A DNA stretch of 64,000 nucleotides from Gammaproteobacteria bacterium (GTDB lineage Bacteria > Pseudomonadota > Gammaproteobacteria > Burkholderiales > Rhodocyclaceae), in assembly GCA_018819515.1 (NCBI GenBank), contig JAHJPX010000014.1, positions 122,857-186,856 of the forward strand, read 5' to 3'. Both the position numbers and the translations under genes were made by a program. Shown in pieces: positions 16,197 through 23,349 of this stretch. The notes under the pieces are model-generated. The model made no database searches. It was not told the DNA's origin and worked only from the letters and a program-made list of their open reading frames with translations. Numbering within the stretch: the first letter of the stretch is position 1; every line of letters starts with the position of its first letter.

Positions 16197-16909
16197 GTCT
16201 GCGTACCGAGGGGATTGAAGAGATAGCCTTCGCCGCGCACGGTGCGGATGTAGTCCGGCGCCGCCGGATCGCGCTCGATCTTTTTCCGCAGGCGGGTGAC
16301 GCGAATGTCGATGCTGCGATCGAAGGGATCCCGGTCATAGCCCTTGAGCAGATCGACCAGCACATCGCGACTGAGCACACGGTTGGGGCGCTCGGCCAGA
16401 ACGCGCAACAAATCGAATTCCGCGCCGGTCAGGCGAACCTCGACACCATCGCGCAGCAGGCGCCGCGCCGCCGTGTCAATGAGGAACTGGCCGAAGCGCA
16501 TCCCGGCACCGCCCTCGCCCGCCTGTGCCACGCTGCGCGTCCGCCGCAACAGCGCACGCAAGCGCGCCAGCAGTTCGCGCGGACTGAAGGGTTTGGCCAG
16601 GTAATCATCGGCGCCGACCTCGAGGCCGACCACCCGGTCGATTTCCTCGCCGCGCGCAGAGAGCATCAGGATCGGCACATCGGAATGCGTGCGCAACTCG
16701 CGCGCCAGCGCCAGACCATCCTCGCCGGGCAGCATCAGGTCGAGGACGATCGCATCCGGCACGCCATGTGCCAGCACCCGTCGCATGGCCTTTCCGTCGC
16801 CCGCGGTCGTGACCGAATAGCCGCTCGCGCCCAGATAGTCCGACAACAACTCGCAAAGCGCCGGATCATCGTCGACAACAAGGATGCTGGTCGTGTTCGG
16901 GGATGTCAT
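16193..16909 (-). CDS. OmpR-type response regulator
   Basis: Response regulator of 238 residues close to the OmpR subgroup. The receiver domain has D13-D15 (VVDDDP), phosphoacceptor D57 (IVLDLMLPGEDG) and K106 (YLAKPFSPREL). The winged-helix domain starts at about 135 and ends with RTVRGEGYLFNPLG. It overlaps the kinase gene by 4 bp. The divergent promoter region upstream carries three GAAAC repeats at 10-bp spacing, a likely autoregulatory operator that could also drive the secreted protein gene at 17053 (inference). Confidence 0.93.
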   Translation of the reverse strand: MTSPNTTSILVVDDDPALCELLSDYLGASGYSVTTAGDGKAMRRVLAHGVPDAIVLDLMLPGEDGLALARELRTHSDVPILMLSARGEEIDRVVGLEVGADDYLAKPFSPRELLARLRALLRRTRSVAQAGEGGAGMRFGQFLIDTAARRLLRDGVEVRLTGAEFDLLRVLAERPNRVLSRDVLVDLLKGYDRDPFDRSIDIRVTRLRKKIERDPAAPDYIRTVRGEGYLFNPLGTQT

Positions 16910-16949
16910 GCGGCAAGTCTAGCGCCCGCGAGACATATCCGTTAGTCCG

Positions 16950-16974
16950 GAAACGCGCAGAAACAAACGGAAAC
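16950..16974. promoter_or_regulatory. Three 10-bp-phased GAAAC repeats, putative operator
   Basis: GAAAC starts at 16950, 16960 and 16970, 41 bp upstream of the OmpR-type regulator start (16909) and about 80 bp upstream of the divergent gene at 17053. OmpR-family proteins bind tandem half sites at 10-11 bp. No -10/-35 pair is obvious. Confidence 0.55.
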
Positions 16975-17052
16975 GGACAGTAGCCGCCCGGACATGCCAT
17001 GGTTACGGTACGCGCCGAGTATGGCCTCACCGACCTCGACAACGAGATAAAC

Positions 17053-17493
17053 ATGTCACTTTCGCTTCGCCGTCTCTCCGTTCTAGTCATCGCCATCGGC
17101 CTGTCTGCCCCGCTTGCGGCGCAGCAAACCGCCACGACGGCAGAACGGCGCGACCCGGGGAGAAAGCCGCTGAATCTCTCGCTGCCGCGCGAGGCTGTAT
17201 CTCCTTCCGACAGCACCACCCGACTGGATCCGAAGCTGCGCGACAACGTGAGCGCCCCATCTCAATCGGCCACCAAGAACGATCAGGCGGCCGACGAGAC
17301 GTGGGAGCAACGTCAGGAGCGCCTGTCAAATCCGCCCTATGGCACGGGATTCGAAGCCCGCCAGCGCCGCTACGGCGGCGGCTTTGGGGAGGGCTTCGGC
17401 GGCGGCTACGGTGGCAGCGGTGGTGGTGCCGGCGGAGGCGGCTTCGGCGGCAACGGGGGGGGTGGCGGCGGTGGCGGGGGTCGGGGACGTTAA
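17053..17493 (+). CDS. Secreted glycine-rich protein of unknown function
   Basis: A 146-residue protein with a signal peptide (about 1-23, SAPLAAQ) and a polar middle part (ERRDPGRKPLNLSLPREAV; ETWEQRQERLSNPPYG). The C-terminal tail from about 105 is mostly Gly with aromatic residues (GGGFGEGFGGGYGG) and ends in an RGR. No enzyme domain is visible. The ATG at 17053 is preferred over 16999 because only the former starts a signal peptide. It is followed at 36 bp by another Gly-rich secreted protein and then a Met/Gly-rich one, so the three form a small cluster inside the cytochrome block. Function not assignable. Confidence 0.65.
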   Translation: MSLSLRRLSVLVIAIGLSAPLAAQQTATTAERRDPGRKPLNLSLPREAVSPSDSTTRLDPKLRDNVSAPSQSATKNDQAADETWEQRQERLSNPPYGTGFEARQRRYGGGFGEGFGGGYGGSGGGAGGGGFGGNGGGGGGGGGRGR

Positions 17494-17528
17494 TCCTTCC
17501 ATATTTCCTGCATGAAAAGGAGTTCGAC

Positions 17529-17987
17529 ATGAAACCCTCGAAAATTCTCGCCTTGATGTTCGCGGCAATGATTGCTTCCGGCGGCGCCCTGGCTGGTGGT
17601 GGTGGTGGTGGTGGCGGCGGCGGCGGTGGTGGTGCCGGCGGTGGTGGTGCCGGTGCCGGTGCCGGTGCCGGTGGCGATGGCGGTGGTAGTGGTGGCGGCG
17701 CCGGTGGTGGTGGCGGCGCCGGTGCTGGCGCAGGCGGCAATAGCGCGGGTCCGGCCGCCGGTTTCGGCAGTACCAATGCCGTGCAATCGCAAAGTCAGGT
17801 CCAAAGCCAGGTCCAGACGCAAACACAGACCCGCGCGCAAATCCAGGACCAGTTGCAAACGAAGGATCAACTGCAAACGAAGGATCAGTTGCAAACCAAG
17901 GATCAGTTGCATACGAAGGATCAACTGCACACCAAGGATCAGCTGCAAACTCGCGATCGGACCATGGATCCCGCAACACACCAATAA
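17529..17987 (+). CDS. Secreted Gly-tract protein with tandem QLQTKD repeats
   Basis: A 152-residue protein with a signal peptide (about 1-22, ASGGALA). Residues 23-75 are almost only Gly and Ala. A Gln/Ser/Thr linker (QSQSQVQSQVQTQTQT) follows, then six tandem copies of the hexapeptide QLQTKD (QLHTKD in two units, QLQTRD in the last). The coding DNA holds (GGT/GGC)n runs and six 18-bp units at 17850-17957, so the length may vary between strains by slippage. A ribosome-binding site (AAAAGGAG) lies just upstream. It looks like a structural or surface-exposed low-complexity protein; no family recognised. Confidence 0.7.
   Translation: MKPSKILALMFAAMIASGGALAGGGGGGGGGGGGGAGGGGAGAGAGAGGDGGGSGGGAGGGGGAGAGAGGNSAGPAAGFGSTNAVQSQSQVQSQVQTQTQTRAQIQDQLQTKDQLQTKDQLQTKDQLHTKDQLHTKDQLQTRDRTMDPATHQ
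17850..17957 (+). repeat. Six tandem 18-bp units encoding QLQTKD-type hexapeptides
   Basis: Units start at 17850 and every 18 bp thereafter. They differ mostly at silent or conservative positions (CAG/CAA, CTG/TTG, ACG/ACC). An in-frame tandem array of this kind can expand or contract without shifting the frame. Confidence 0.9.
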
Positions 17988-18060
17988 CGGCATCCGGCGT
18001 CGCAGGGAACAATTCCCTGCGGTGCCGGCTTGTTGTCCAACCCCGGACAAGGAGAACATC

Positions 18061-18396
18061 ATGAACGGAAGAAAACTGATGACGGCGGTCGCGCTCGCCG
18101 TACTGTCGATCGGCAGCGCGGTCGCGCAAGACACGGCGCCCGTCTATGGCAGCCAGTTGATGACACAACAGGAGCGGATGGAATACCGCAATCAGATGCG
18201 GACGCTCAAGACGCAGGAAGAACGCAACGCCTTTCGGCTCGAACACCACAAGCGGATGCAGGAGCGGGCAAAGGAACGCGGTGTCACGTTACCCGATGCT
18301 CCGCCAGCCGCCGGCAATGGAATGGGGCCGGGCGGCGGCCGCGGGATGGGTGACGGACCAGGCATGGGCGGCGGCATGGGCCGTGGTCGCCAGTAG
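18061..18396 (+). CDS. Small secreted Met/Gly-rich protein
   Basis: A 111-residue periplasmic protein with a signal peptide (about 1-23, SAVAQ). The middle is a charged, helical stretch (about 33-75) with MTQQERMEYRNQMRTLKTQ and RLEHHKRMQERAKERG, and the tail is rich in Gly and Met (GMGPGGG, GMGDGPGMGGGMG). His and Met residues could bind copper or other metals, but that is speculation. A ribosome-binding site (ACAAGGAG) precedes the ATG. Similar short proteins appear near cytochrome genes in other proteobacteria as far as I recall; no function is known to me. Confidence 0.75.
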   Translation: MNGRKLMTAVALAVLSIGSAVAQDTAPVYGSQLMTQQERMEYRNQMRTLKTQEERNAFRLEHHKRMQERAKERGVTLPDAPPAAGNGMGPGGGRGMGDGPGMGGGMGRGRQ

Positions 18397-18410
18397 CGCC
18401 GGCAAGTCCG

Positions 18411-18448
18411 TTAAGAAACGATTAAGCCCGCTCTAAGAGTGGCTTAAG
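18411..18448. promoter_or_regulatory. Four 11-bp-phased YTAAG boxes upstream of the SHP-DHC-b561 operon
   Basis: TTAAG (18411), TTAAG (18422), CTAAG (18433) and TTAAG (18444), all exactly 11 bp apart. GGCGCTCATA follows a few bases downstream, also present after the array at 14404-14441, and may contain the -10 region. Matches the TTAAG-N6-TTAAG layout of PmrA/QseB boxes (family knowledge). Confidence 0.8.
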
Positions 18449-18498
18449 CCCCGGCGCTCATACTCCGACCCATCGTTCCTGCATTTTGGAGTCGGAGT

Positions 18499-18894
18499 AT
18501 GAATCGCGTTATCCCGTTGTTGTTGATCGCCGTGTGCAGCGCATCGTCGGCTGAAACGCCCAGCCAGATCGGCGACAGCTATGCGGCGATTCAGGGCGCC
18601 AGATTCCGGGCGACCCCGGCGCGCGGCGCGGAATTCTTCACGCGCAAATTCAGCGTGTCGGAAAAGTTCCCGTCCTGCTCGACCTGCCACACCGAAAATC
18701 CGATGGAGGCCGGACGCCACGCGATCACTGGCAAGACGATCAAGCCGCTTTCGCCCGTCGCCAATACCGAGCGGTTCACCGACCCGGCCAAGGTAGAAAA
18801 GTGGTTCAGGCGCAACTGCAAGGAAGTGGTCGGGCGCGAGTGCAGCGCCGACGAAAAAGCGAACTTCATCGCCTTCCTGGCCGGGGGGCGCTGA
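18499..18894 (+). CDS. SHP-like c-type cytochrome (DUF1924), paralogue 2
   Basis: Exported monohaem cytochrome of the sphaeroides-haem-protein family, 131 residues. The signal peptide covers about 1-18, haem motif CSTCH is at 60-64, candidate distal Asn ligand is N89 (ANTERFTDP), and the cysteine pair is C107 and C115. It heads an operon with the dihaem cytochrome (1-bp gap) and the cytochrome b561, the known shp-dhc-b561 arrangement, in which electrons are thought to pass from quinol via b561 and the dihaem protein to SHP, which binds O2 or NO (family knowledge). A four-box phased operator precedes the gene. Identity to the paralogue at 14491 is moderate; the haem region and C-terminal half are the most alike. 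Confidence 0.92.
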   Translation: MNRVIPLLLIAVCSASSAETPSQIGDSYAAIQGARFRATPARGAEFFTRKFSVSEKFPSCSTCHTENPMEAGRHAITGKTIKPLSPVANTERFTDPAKVEKWFRRNCKEVVGRECSADEKANFIAFLAGGR

Positions 18895-18895
18895 C

Positions 18896-19384
18896 ATGAG
18901 GAAATACGTCTTCGTAGCCACTATCCTGACGGCGGCGGCGCCCGCCTTCGCCGATCGCATGCCCATTCCGTCCGACGCGCTGCCGGTGTTCAAGGCGGAA
19001 TGCGGCAGTTGCCATCTGGCCTTCCCGCCGGCGCTGCTGTCGGCCCCGGACTGGCGGCAAATCATGGGCCGACTGGAGAAGCACTACGGGGACAACGCAA
19101 CGCTCGATGAAGCGACCCGCCGGCGGATCGAGGATTTTCTCGTCGCCAACGCCGGCTCCGGGCGCCGCACCGAAGGCGCTGGCGCCGCGGGTGGCGTGTT
19201 GCCACGGCTGACTTTTTCCAACTGGTTTCGCCACGAACACGACGAGGTGCCAAAGGGAGCCTGGAGTGACAAGCGCGTCGGCAGCGCCGCCAACTGCGCC
19301 GCCTGCCATACGCGCGCCGAGGCCGGCAGTTTCAGTGAACGGGAGATCCGCATGCCCGGAGGCTACCGCCATGAACGCGACTGA
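18896..19384 (+). CDS. Dihaem cytochrome c (DHC) of the SHP system
   Basis: Periplasmic cytochrome with two haem motifs, CGSCH (36-40) and CAACH (134-138), and a signal peptide (about 1-19, APAFA). 162 residues in total. It probably reduces SHP in the periplasm (known role of DHC). Between the haems, residues 99-107 (GGVLPRLTF) are encoded by a dispersed palindrome in frame, just before NWFRHEHDEVP, where family members usually have a different short linker before the WF motif. The gene starts 1 bp after the SHP stop and overlaps the b561 gene by 14 bp. Confidence 0.9.
   Translation: MRKYVFVATILTAAAPAFADRMPIPSDALPVFKAECGSCHLAFPPALLSAPDWRQIMGRLEKHYGDNATLDEATRRRIEDFLVANAGSGRRTEGAGAAGGVLPRLTFSNWFRHEHDEVPKGAWSDKRVGSAANCAACHTRAEAGSFSEREIRMPGGYRHERD
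19191..19218 (-). repeat. dispersed palindrome copy, in frame inside the dihaem cytochrome gene
   Basis: Near-consensus copy on the minus strand (read on plus as GTGGCG-TGT-TGCCAC then GGCTGACTTTTTC). It encodes GVLPRLTF between the two haem motifs. Confidence 0.85.
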
Positions 19385-19988
19385 CCGCAAAGTGCTGGTC
19401 TGGGACTTGCCGGTACGCGTCGGCCACTGGCTGCTGGCGACCTGTTTCGTGGTCGCCTGGCTCACCGGCGAGAGCGAGGAGTGGCGCCTGGTGCACGTGC
19501 TCGCCGGCGGTGGCGCGGTCGGCGTCGTCCTGTTTCGGCTACTGTGGGGATTGTTCGGCAGCCGCTACGCGCTTTTCGTCGACTTCATAAGCGGCCCGCG
19601 GGCCGCCTGGTGCTATTTGAAAAGCCTGCTCGGGTCGAAACCAATGCACTGCGTCGGGCACAACCCCGCCGGCGGCTGGGCCATCGTCGCGCTCCTTGGC
19701 CTGGCGCTTGTTGCCGGCGCCACCGGCTGGACGGTCTATCAGGATATTGGCGGCGAGTGGCTGGCCGAACTGCATGAAGGCGCGGCGAACGCGATGCTGT
19801 TGGTCGTGCTGATTCATCTTGCCGGCGTGTTGGTCGGCAGCTTGGCGCACCGCGAGAATCTCGTTCGGCCGATGTTGACCGGCAGGAAGGATGGTGGCGC
19901 TGGCGACGGCATTCTGGGCAGCCGGCCGGTCGCGGCGATGCTTTTACTGGCCTGGGTTGCCGCAGTCGCTTGGTGGATGAGCCTCTGA
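19371..19988 (+). CDS. Cytochrome b561 family membrane protein
   Basis: Inner-membrane dihaem b-type cytochrome, 205 residues, of the Ni-hydrogenase/thiosulfate-reductase cytochrome-b type. Four hydrophobic helices are visible (about 17-33, 42-60, 97-118, 142-160) plus a C-terminal one (about 185-203). Candidate haem ligands are H19 (RVGHWLL), H42 (VHVLAGG), H129 (LHEGAANAM) and H142 (IHLAGVLVG). It would oxidise quinol and feed the dihaem cytochrome and SHP (inference from the shp-dhc-b561 cluster). ATG at 19371 overlaps the dihaem gene by 14 bp. Confidence 0.92.
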   Translation: MNATDRKVLVWDLPVRVGHWLLATCFVVAWLTGESEEWRLVHVLAGGGAVGVVLFRLLWGLFGSRYALFVDFISGPRAAWCYLKSLLGSKPMHCVGHNPAGGWAIVALLGLALVAGATGWTVYQDIGGEWLAELHEGAANAMLLVVLIHLAGVLVGSLAHRENLVRPMLTGRKDGGAGDGILGSRPVAAMLLLAWVAAVAWWMSL

Positions 19989-20057
19989 GTCACTATCGAC
20001 AATGGACGCCCGGCTTACAAAACTACCGAAGTGGACACACTGAGCAATAATGCCCCC

Positions 20058-20714
20058 ATGCGAATACTGCTAGTAGAAGACGACCCCCAGCTTGGCGACG
20101 GCCTGACCGTCGGCCTGCGTCAGGCCCAGTTCGCAGTCGACTGGGTCAAGGACGGCGCCGCCGCCGACCAGGCCCTGCAGACGGAAACCTTCGACATCGT
20201 GGTGCTCGATCTCGGACTGCCAAAATTGTCGGGGATGGAGTTGCTGGAACGCTTGCGCCGCCGCGGCCAGTCGCTGCCCGTGCTGATCCTGACCGCGCGC
20301 GATTCGACCGCCGACAAAATTGCCGGGCTGGATACCGGCGCCGACGACTATCTGGTCAAGCCGATCGATCTCGACGAACTCGCGGCGCGCATCCGCGCCC
20401 TGTGCCGGCGCGCCGCCGGCCGCGCCGAGCCGGTGTTGCGCACCGGTACGGTAACGCTCGATCCCGCCAGCCGGCGTGTCACCGTGGCTGACTTTCCGGT
20501 CGAACTGTCGGCACGCGAATTCGCGGTCTTGCATACGCTGCTCGAAAACGCCGGCCGGGTGATGTCGCGTGCCCAGCTCGAAAGTTCGATTTACGGCTGG
20601 CGCGACGAGCCGGACAGTAACGCGCTGGAAGTGCACATCCATCATCTGCGCAAAAAACTCGGAGCGGACCTGATCAAGACGCTGCGCGGTGTCGGCTACA
20701 TGATTCCGAAATGA
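20058..20714 (+). CDS. PmrA/QseB-like response regulator
   Basis: OmpR-family regulator, 218 residues, of the QseB/PmrA subgroup. Receiver domain with E7-D9 (VEDDP), phosphoacceptor D51 (VVLDLGLP) and K101 (YLVKPIDLDEL). The winged helix begins at about 130 and ends TLRGVGYMIPK. The start MRILLVEDD at 20058 is standard for this subgroup; the nine codons upstream are dispensable. Regulators of this subgroup bind TTAAG-N6-TTAAG boxes (family knowledge), the motif found upstream of both SHP genes, so it is the likely activator of this cluster. Part of the linker (DPASRRVTVADF) overlaps a possible degenerate dispersed palindrome. It overlaps the kinase gene by 4 bp. Confidence 0.93.
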   Translation: MRILLVEDDPQLGDGLTVGLRQAQFAVDWVKDGAAADQALQTETFDIVVLDLGLPKLSGMELLERLRRRGQSLPVLILTARDSTADKIAGLDTGADDYLVKPIDLDELAARIRALCRRAAGRAEPVLRTGTVTLDPASRRVTVADFPVELSAREFAVLHTLLENAGRVMSRAQLESSIYGWRDEPDSNALEVHIHHLRKKLGADLIKTLRGVGYMIPK

Positions 20715-22042
20715 GCACCGTCTGGTTCCCCTTGCGGCGGCGACTGGTCGGACTGCTGCTCGGCGGCGTAACGGTTTGCTGGCTGGCAATGCTCGCCTGG
20801 GGCTATGTCGACACCCGGCATGAAATCGATGAACTGATGGATGGCCAGCTCATCATCGAAGCCCATACCCTGCTCGCGCTCGCCGCCCACGAGGCGGATG
20901 AAATGGCACCCTTCAAGGATGAGTACGACTATCAGGATTACGAACATCTGGGGTACTTCCGATTCCAGATCTGGGTCGAGGATGGCCGACTCGTCATGAA
21001 CTCGCCCGGAACGCCGACAGTGGCGCTAACTGATGTCGAAGGTTTCTCCGACGCCGCGGATAGCGACGGCAAAAACCAGCGCTGGCGCTACTACATGCAG
21101 TGGAACAAGAAACGCACGGTGCGGGTCATCGTCGGCGAGAACAATCACGTCCGTGAAGAGCTGATCGATCACGCGCTCTGGCAGATGTTGCTGCCCACCT
21201 TGATGGGGTTGCCGATCATCGGCATCTGGGTCTGGATCGCCATCCGGCGGGGACTGCGTCCGCTGAATGTCGTCGCCGACCTGATCGCCGCCCGCGAGCC
21301 CGAGCACCTCGACGTGCTGGAACCCGAAACGGCGCCCGAGGAAATCCGCCCGCTGGTCGAGTCCGTCAATCAGTTGTTCGCCCGCGTCGAGCAGGCGATC
21401 GAGGCCGAGAAGCGGTTTACCGCCGATGCCGCCCATGAGTTGCGCACGCCGCTGGCGGCGCTGGCGACGCAGGCCCAGGTAGCGCTGCGAGCGCGCGACG
21501 CCGATGAACGAAGTCACGCCATCGATCAGTTGATTGCCAGCAGCCGCCGCGCCGCACGCCTGGTCGACCAGTTGCTGACGCTGGCGCGCCTCGATCCTGC
21601 CGACGCGGCGCCTTCCGGACGCGTCGACCTGGCGCGGGTCGCCGAGGAGGTGTGTGCGCACCACGGCACCCTGGCAGTAGACAGCAACGTCGCACTGGAA
21701 CTCGATGCGACGCCGACAGTCGTCTCCGGCGATCCCGACATGCTCGCCATTCTGGTGCGCAATCTGGTGGACAACGCGATCCGTTACACGCCTGCCGGCG
21801 GGCAGGTGACCGTGACAGTCAGGAACAGGACACTGTCGGTCAACGACACCGGCCCGGGCATTCCCGCGGCCGAGCGCGAGCGGGTATTCGACCGCTTCCA
21901 CCGCCTGGCCGATCAGGAAAAAGAAGGCAGCGGCCTCGGATTGTCGATCGTCGCGCGCATCGCCGAGCGGCACGGCGCGAAAATCCTGCTGGCCGACGGT
22001 GATGGTAGCGTCGGCCTGCGGGTCAGCGTGGGGTTTCCGTAA
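20711..22042 (+). CDS. QseC/PmrB-like sensor histidine kinase
   Basis: Inner-membrane sensor kinase, 443 residues. Helix 1 at about 12-30, a periplasmic domain of about 125 residues that is rich in D, E and Y (DEYDYQDYEHLGYFRF, possible metal or haem-state sensing, speculative), helix 2 (about 159-178), a HAMP-like linker, H242 in FTADAAHELRTPLAALA (the QseC-type H box), and an ATPase domain with N box (NLVDNAIRY), G1 (DTGPGIP) and G2 (GSGLGLSIV). ATGA-coupled to the regulator. Probably senses an oxygen, nitrogen-oxide or metal cue for the SHP system (inference). Confidence 0.93.
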   Translation: MSTVWFPLRRRLVGLLLGGVTVCWLAMLAWGYVDTRHEIDELMDGQLIIEAHTLLALAAHEADEMAPFKDEYDYQDYEHLGYFRFQIWVEDGRLVMNSPGTPTVALTDVEGFSDAADSDGKNQRWRYYMQWNKKRTVRVIVGENNHVREELIDHALWQMLLPTLMGLPIIGIWVWIAIRRGLRPLNVVADLIAAREPEHLDVLEPETAPEEIRPLVESVNQLFARVEQAIEAEKRFTADAAHELRTPLAALATQAQVALRARDADERSHAIDQLIASSRRAARLVDQLLTLARLDPADAAPSGRVDLARVAEEVCAHHGTLAVDSNVALELDATPTVVSGDPDMLAILVRNLVDNAIRYTPAGGQVTVTVRNRTLSVNDTGPGIPAAERERVFDRFHRLADQEKEGSGLGLSIVARIAERHGAKILLADGDGSVGLRVSVGFP

Positions 22043-22105
22043 GCGTAGCGTGAAATACGTCGATGAGCGCGCTGGGTGATTTCGAGCGCAGCGAGCACAT
22101 TCAGA

Positions 22106-22125
22106 CCCCCGCCTTGGGGCGGGGG
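22106..22125. terminator. GC-rich hairpin between convergent genes
   Basis: CCCCCGCC-TTGG-GGCGGGGG between the kinase gene and the convergent aroG gene. The stem is strong but no T-run follows on either strand, so termination is only a possibility. Confidence 0.35.
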
Positions 22126-22214
22126 CAGGGGGTGGGGGGCGTCAAGTGCTTTTTGGGCCCGGCTTTCTCTTGCGATATTTCATCCACCGCGGGTGGTTCC
22201 GCGACCATGCGCGT

Positions 22215-23282
22215 CTAGCTTGCTGCGAGCGCCAGGCGGCGCTGCCGGACAGCCTCGGCCAGTCGATCCAGCACGGTTACGGTGTCGTCCCAGCCGAGGC
22301 AGGCGTCGGTGATCGAAACACCGTGTTCGAGCGCTACGCCCGGCTTGAGATCCTGGCGCCCCGGGTTGAGATGCGATTCGATCATCACGCCGAAAATACG
22401 GTCTTCGCCATTGGCAAGCTGGTTGGCAATGTCCTGCGCCACGTCGATCTGTTTCCGATAATCCTTGCGGCTGTTGGCGTGCGAGAAGTCGACCATGACC
22501 CGTGCCGCCAGGCCGGACTTGCCGAGTTCGATACAGGCCGCTTCGACGCTGGCGGCGTCGAAATTCGCATGCTTGCCGCCGCGCAGGATGACGTGGCAGT
22601 CCTCGTTGCCGTTGGTGGAGACAATGGCCGAATGGCCGGCCTTGGTCACCGACAGGAAGTGATGGGTCGTCGCCGCGGCCTTGATGGCATCGACGGCAAT
22701 CTTGATGTTGCCGTCCGTACCATTCTTGAAACCGACCGGGCAGGAGAGCCCCGAAGCCAGCTCGCGGTGCACCTGCGATTCGGTAGTGCGCGCACCGATG
22801 GCGCCCCAGGCGATCAAGTCGGCGGTGTATTGCGGCGTGATGGTGTCGAGGAACTCGGTGGCGCAGGGCAGGCCGAGTTCGTTGACTTCCCAAAGGAGCT
22901 TGCGCGCCAGGCGCAGTCCCTCGTTGATTTTGAAGCTGCCGTCGAGGCGCGGGTCGTTGATCAGGCCCTTCCAGCCGACGGTGGTGCGCGGCTTCTCGAA
23001 ATAGACGCGCATGACGATCTGCAAATCGGCGCCGAGCCGCTCGCGCTCGGCTTTCAGCCTCCGCGCATACTCCACCGCGGCGTCGTAGTCGTGGATCGAG
23101 CAGGGGCCGACGATGACCAGCAGCCGGTCGTCCGAACCGTGCAGGATGCGGTGGATGTCGGCACGCGCCTCGTAGGTGGTCGTCGCCGCCGGTTCGCTGG
23201 CGGGAAATTCACGCAACAAATGCGCTGGGGGCGAGAGTTCCTTGATCTCGCGGATGCGAACGTCGTCTACGATGTGCTTCAT
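22215..23282 (-). CDS. aroG: 3-deoxy-7-phosphoheptulonate (DAHP) synthase, class I
   Basis: First enzyme of the shikimate pathway: condenses phosphoenolpyruvate with erythrose 4-phosphate in the cytosol. 355 residues, normal for AroF/G/H. Visible motifs are LLVIVGPCSIHD (about 55-66), MRVYFEKPRTTVGWKGLINDP, GARTTESQVHRELASGLS, SVTKAGHSAIVSTNGNEDCH, and VMVDFSHANS with a metal-binding His. The N-terminal ~15 residues match the extension that carries amino-acid feedback control; which amino acid cannot be told. It stands alone, 67 bp downstream of the tldD stop on the same strand, with a dispersed palindrome in the gap. Confidence 0.95.
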   Translation of the reverse strand: MKHIVDDVRIREIKELSPPAHLLREFPASEPAATTTYEARADIHRILHGSDDRLLVIVGPCSIHDYDAAVEYARRLKAERERLGADLQIVMRVYFEKPRTTVGWKGLINDPRLDGSFKINEGLRLARKLLWEVNELGLPCATEFLDTITPQYTADLIAWGAIGARTTESQVHRELASGLSCPVGFKNGTDGNIKIAVDAIKAAATTHHFLSVTKAGHSAIVSTNGNEDCHVILRGGKHANFDAASVEAACIELGKSGLAARVMVDFSHANSRKDYRKQIDVAQDIANQLANGEDRIFGVMIESHLNPGRQDLKPGVALEHGVSITDACLGWDDTVTVLDRLAEAVRQRRLALAAS

Positions 23283-23290
23283 GGCGCGGT

Positions 23291-23318
23291 GAAAAAGTCA
23301 GTCGTGGCAGGACGCCGA
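23291..23318 (+). repeat. dispersed palindrome copy between aroG and tldD
   Basis: GTCAGTCGTGGCAGGACGCCGA preceded by five A. It lies just upstream of the aroG start on the plus strand, in the 67-bp gap. Confidence 0.75.
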
Positions 23319-23349
23319 TTTTACCGCACCACAGCGGCCATTCCGGTCT

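Noticed and set aside
17850..17957. Regular 18-bp repeats that could suggest a CRISPR-like array
   Set aside because: Units are contiguous, without spacers, and in frame inside a protein gene. No cas genes are in the window.
20471..20492. Possible extra copy of the dispersed palindrome inside the 20058 regulator
   Set aside because: It matches both ends of the core, but the coded residues (SRRVTV before a short turn) are normal for this position in OmpR-family proteins, so chance or native sequence is as likely. Not counted among the 17.
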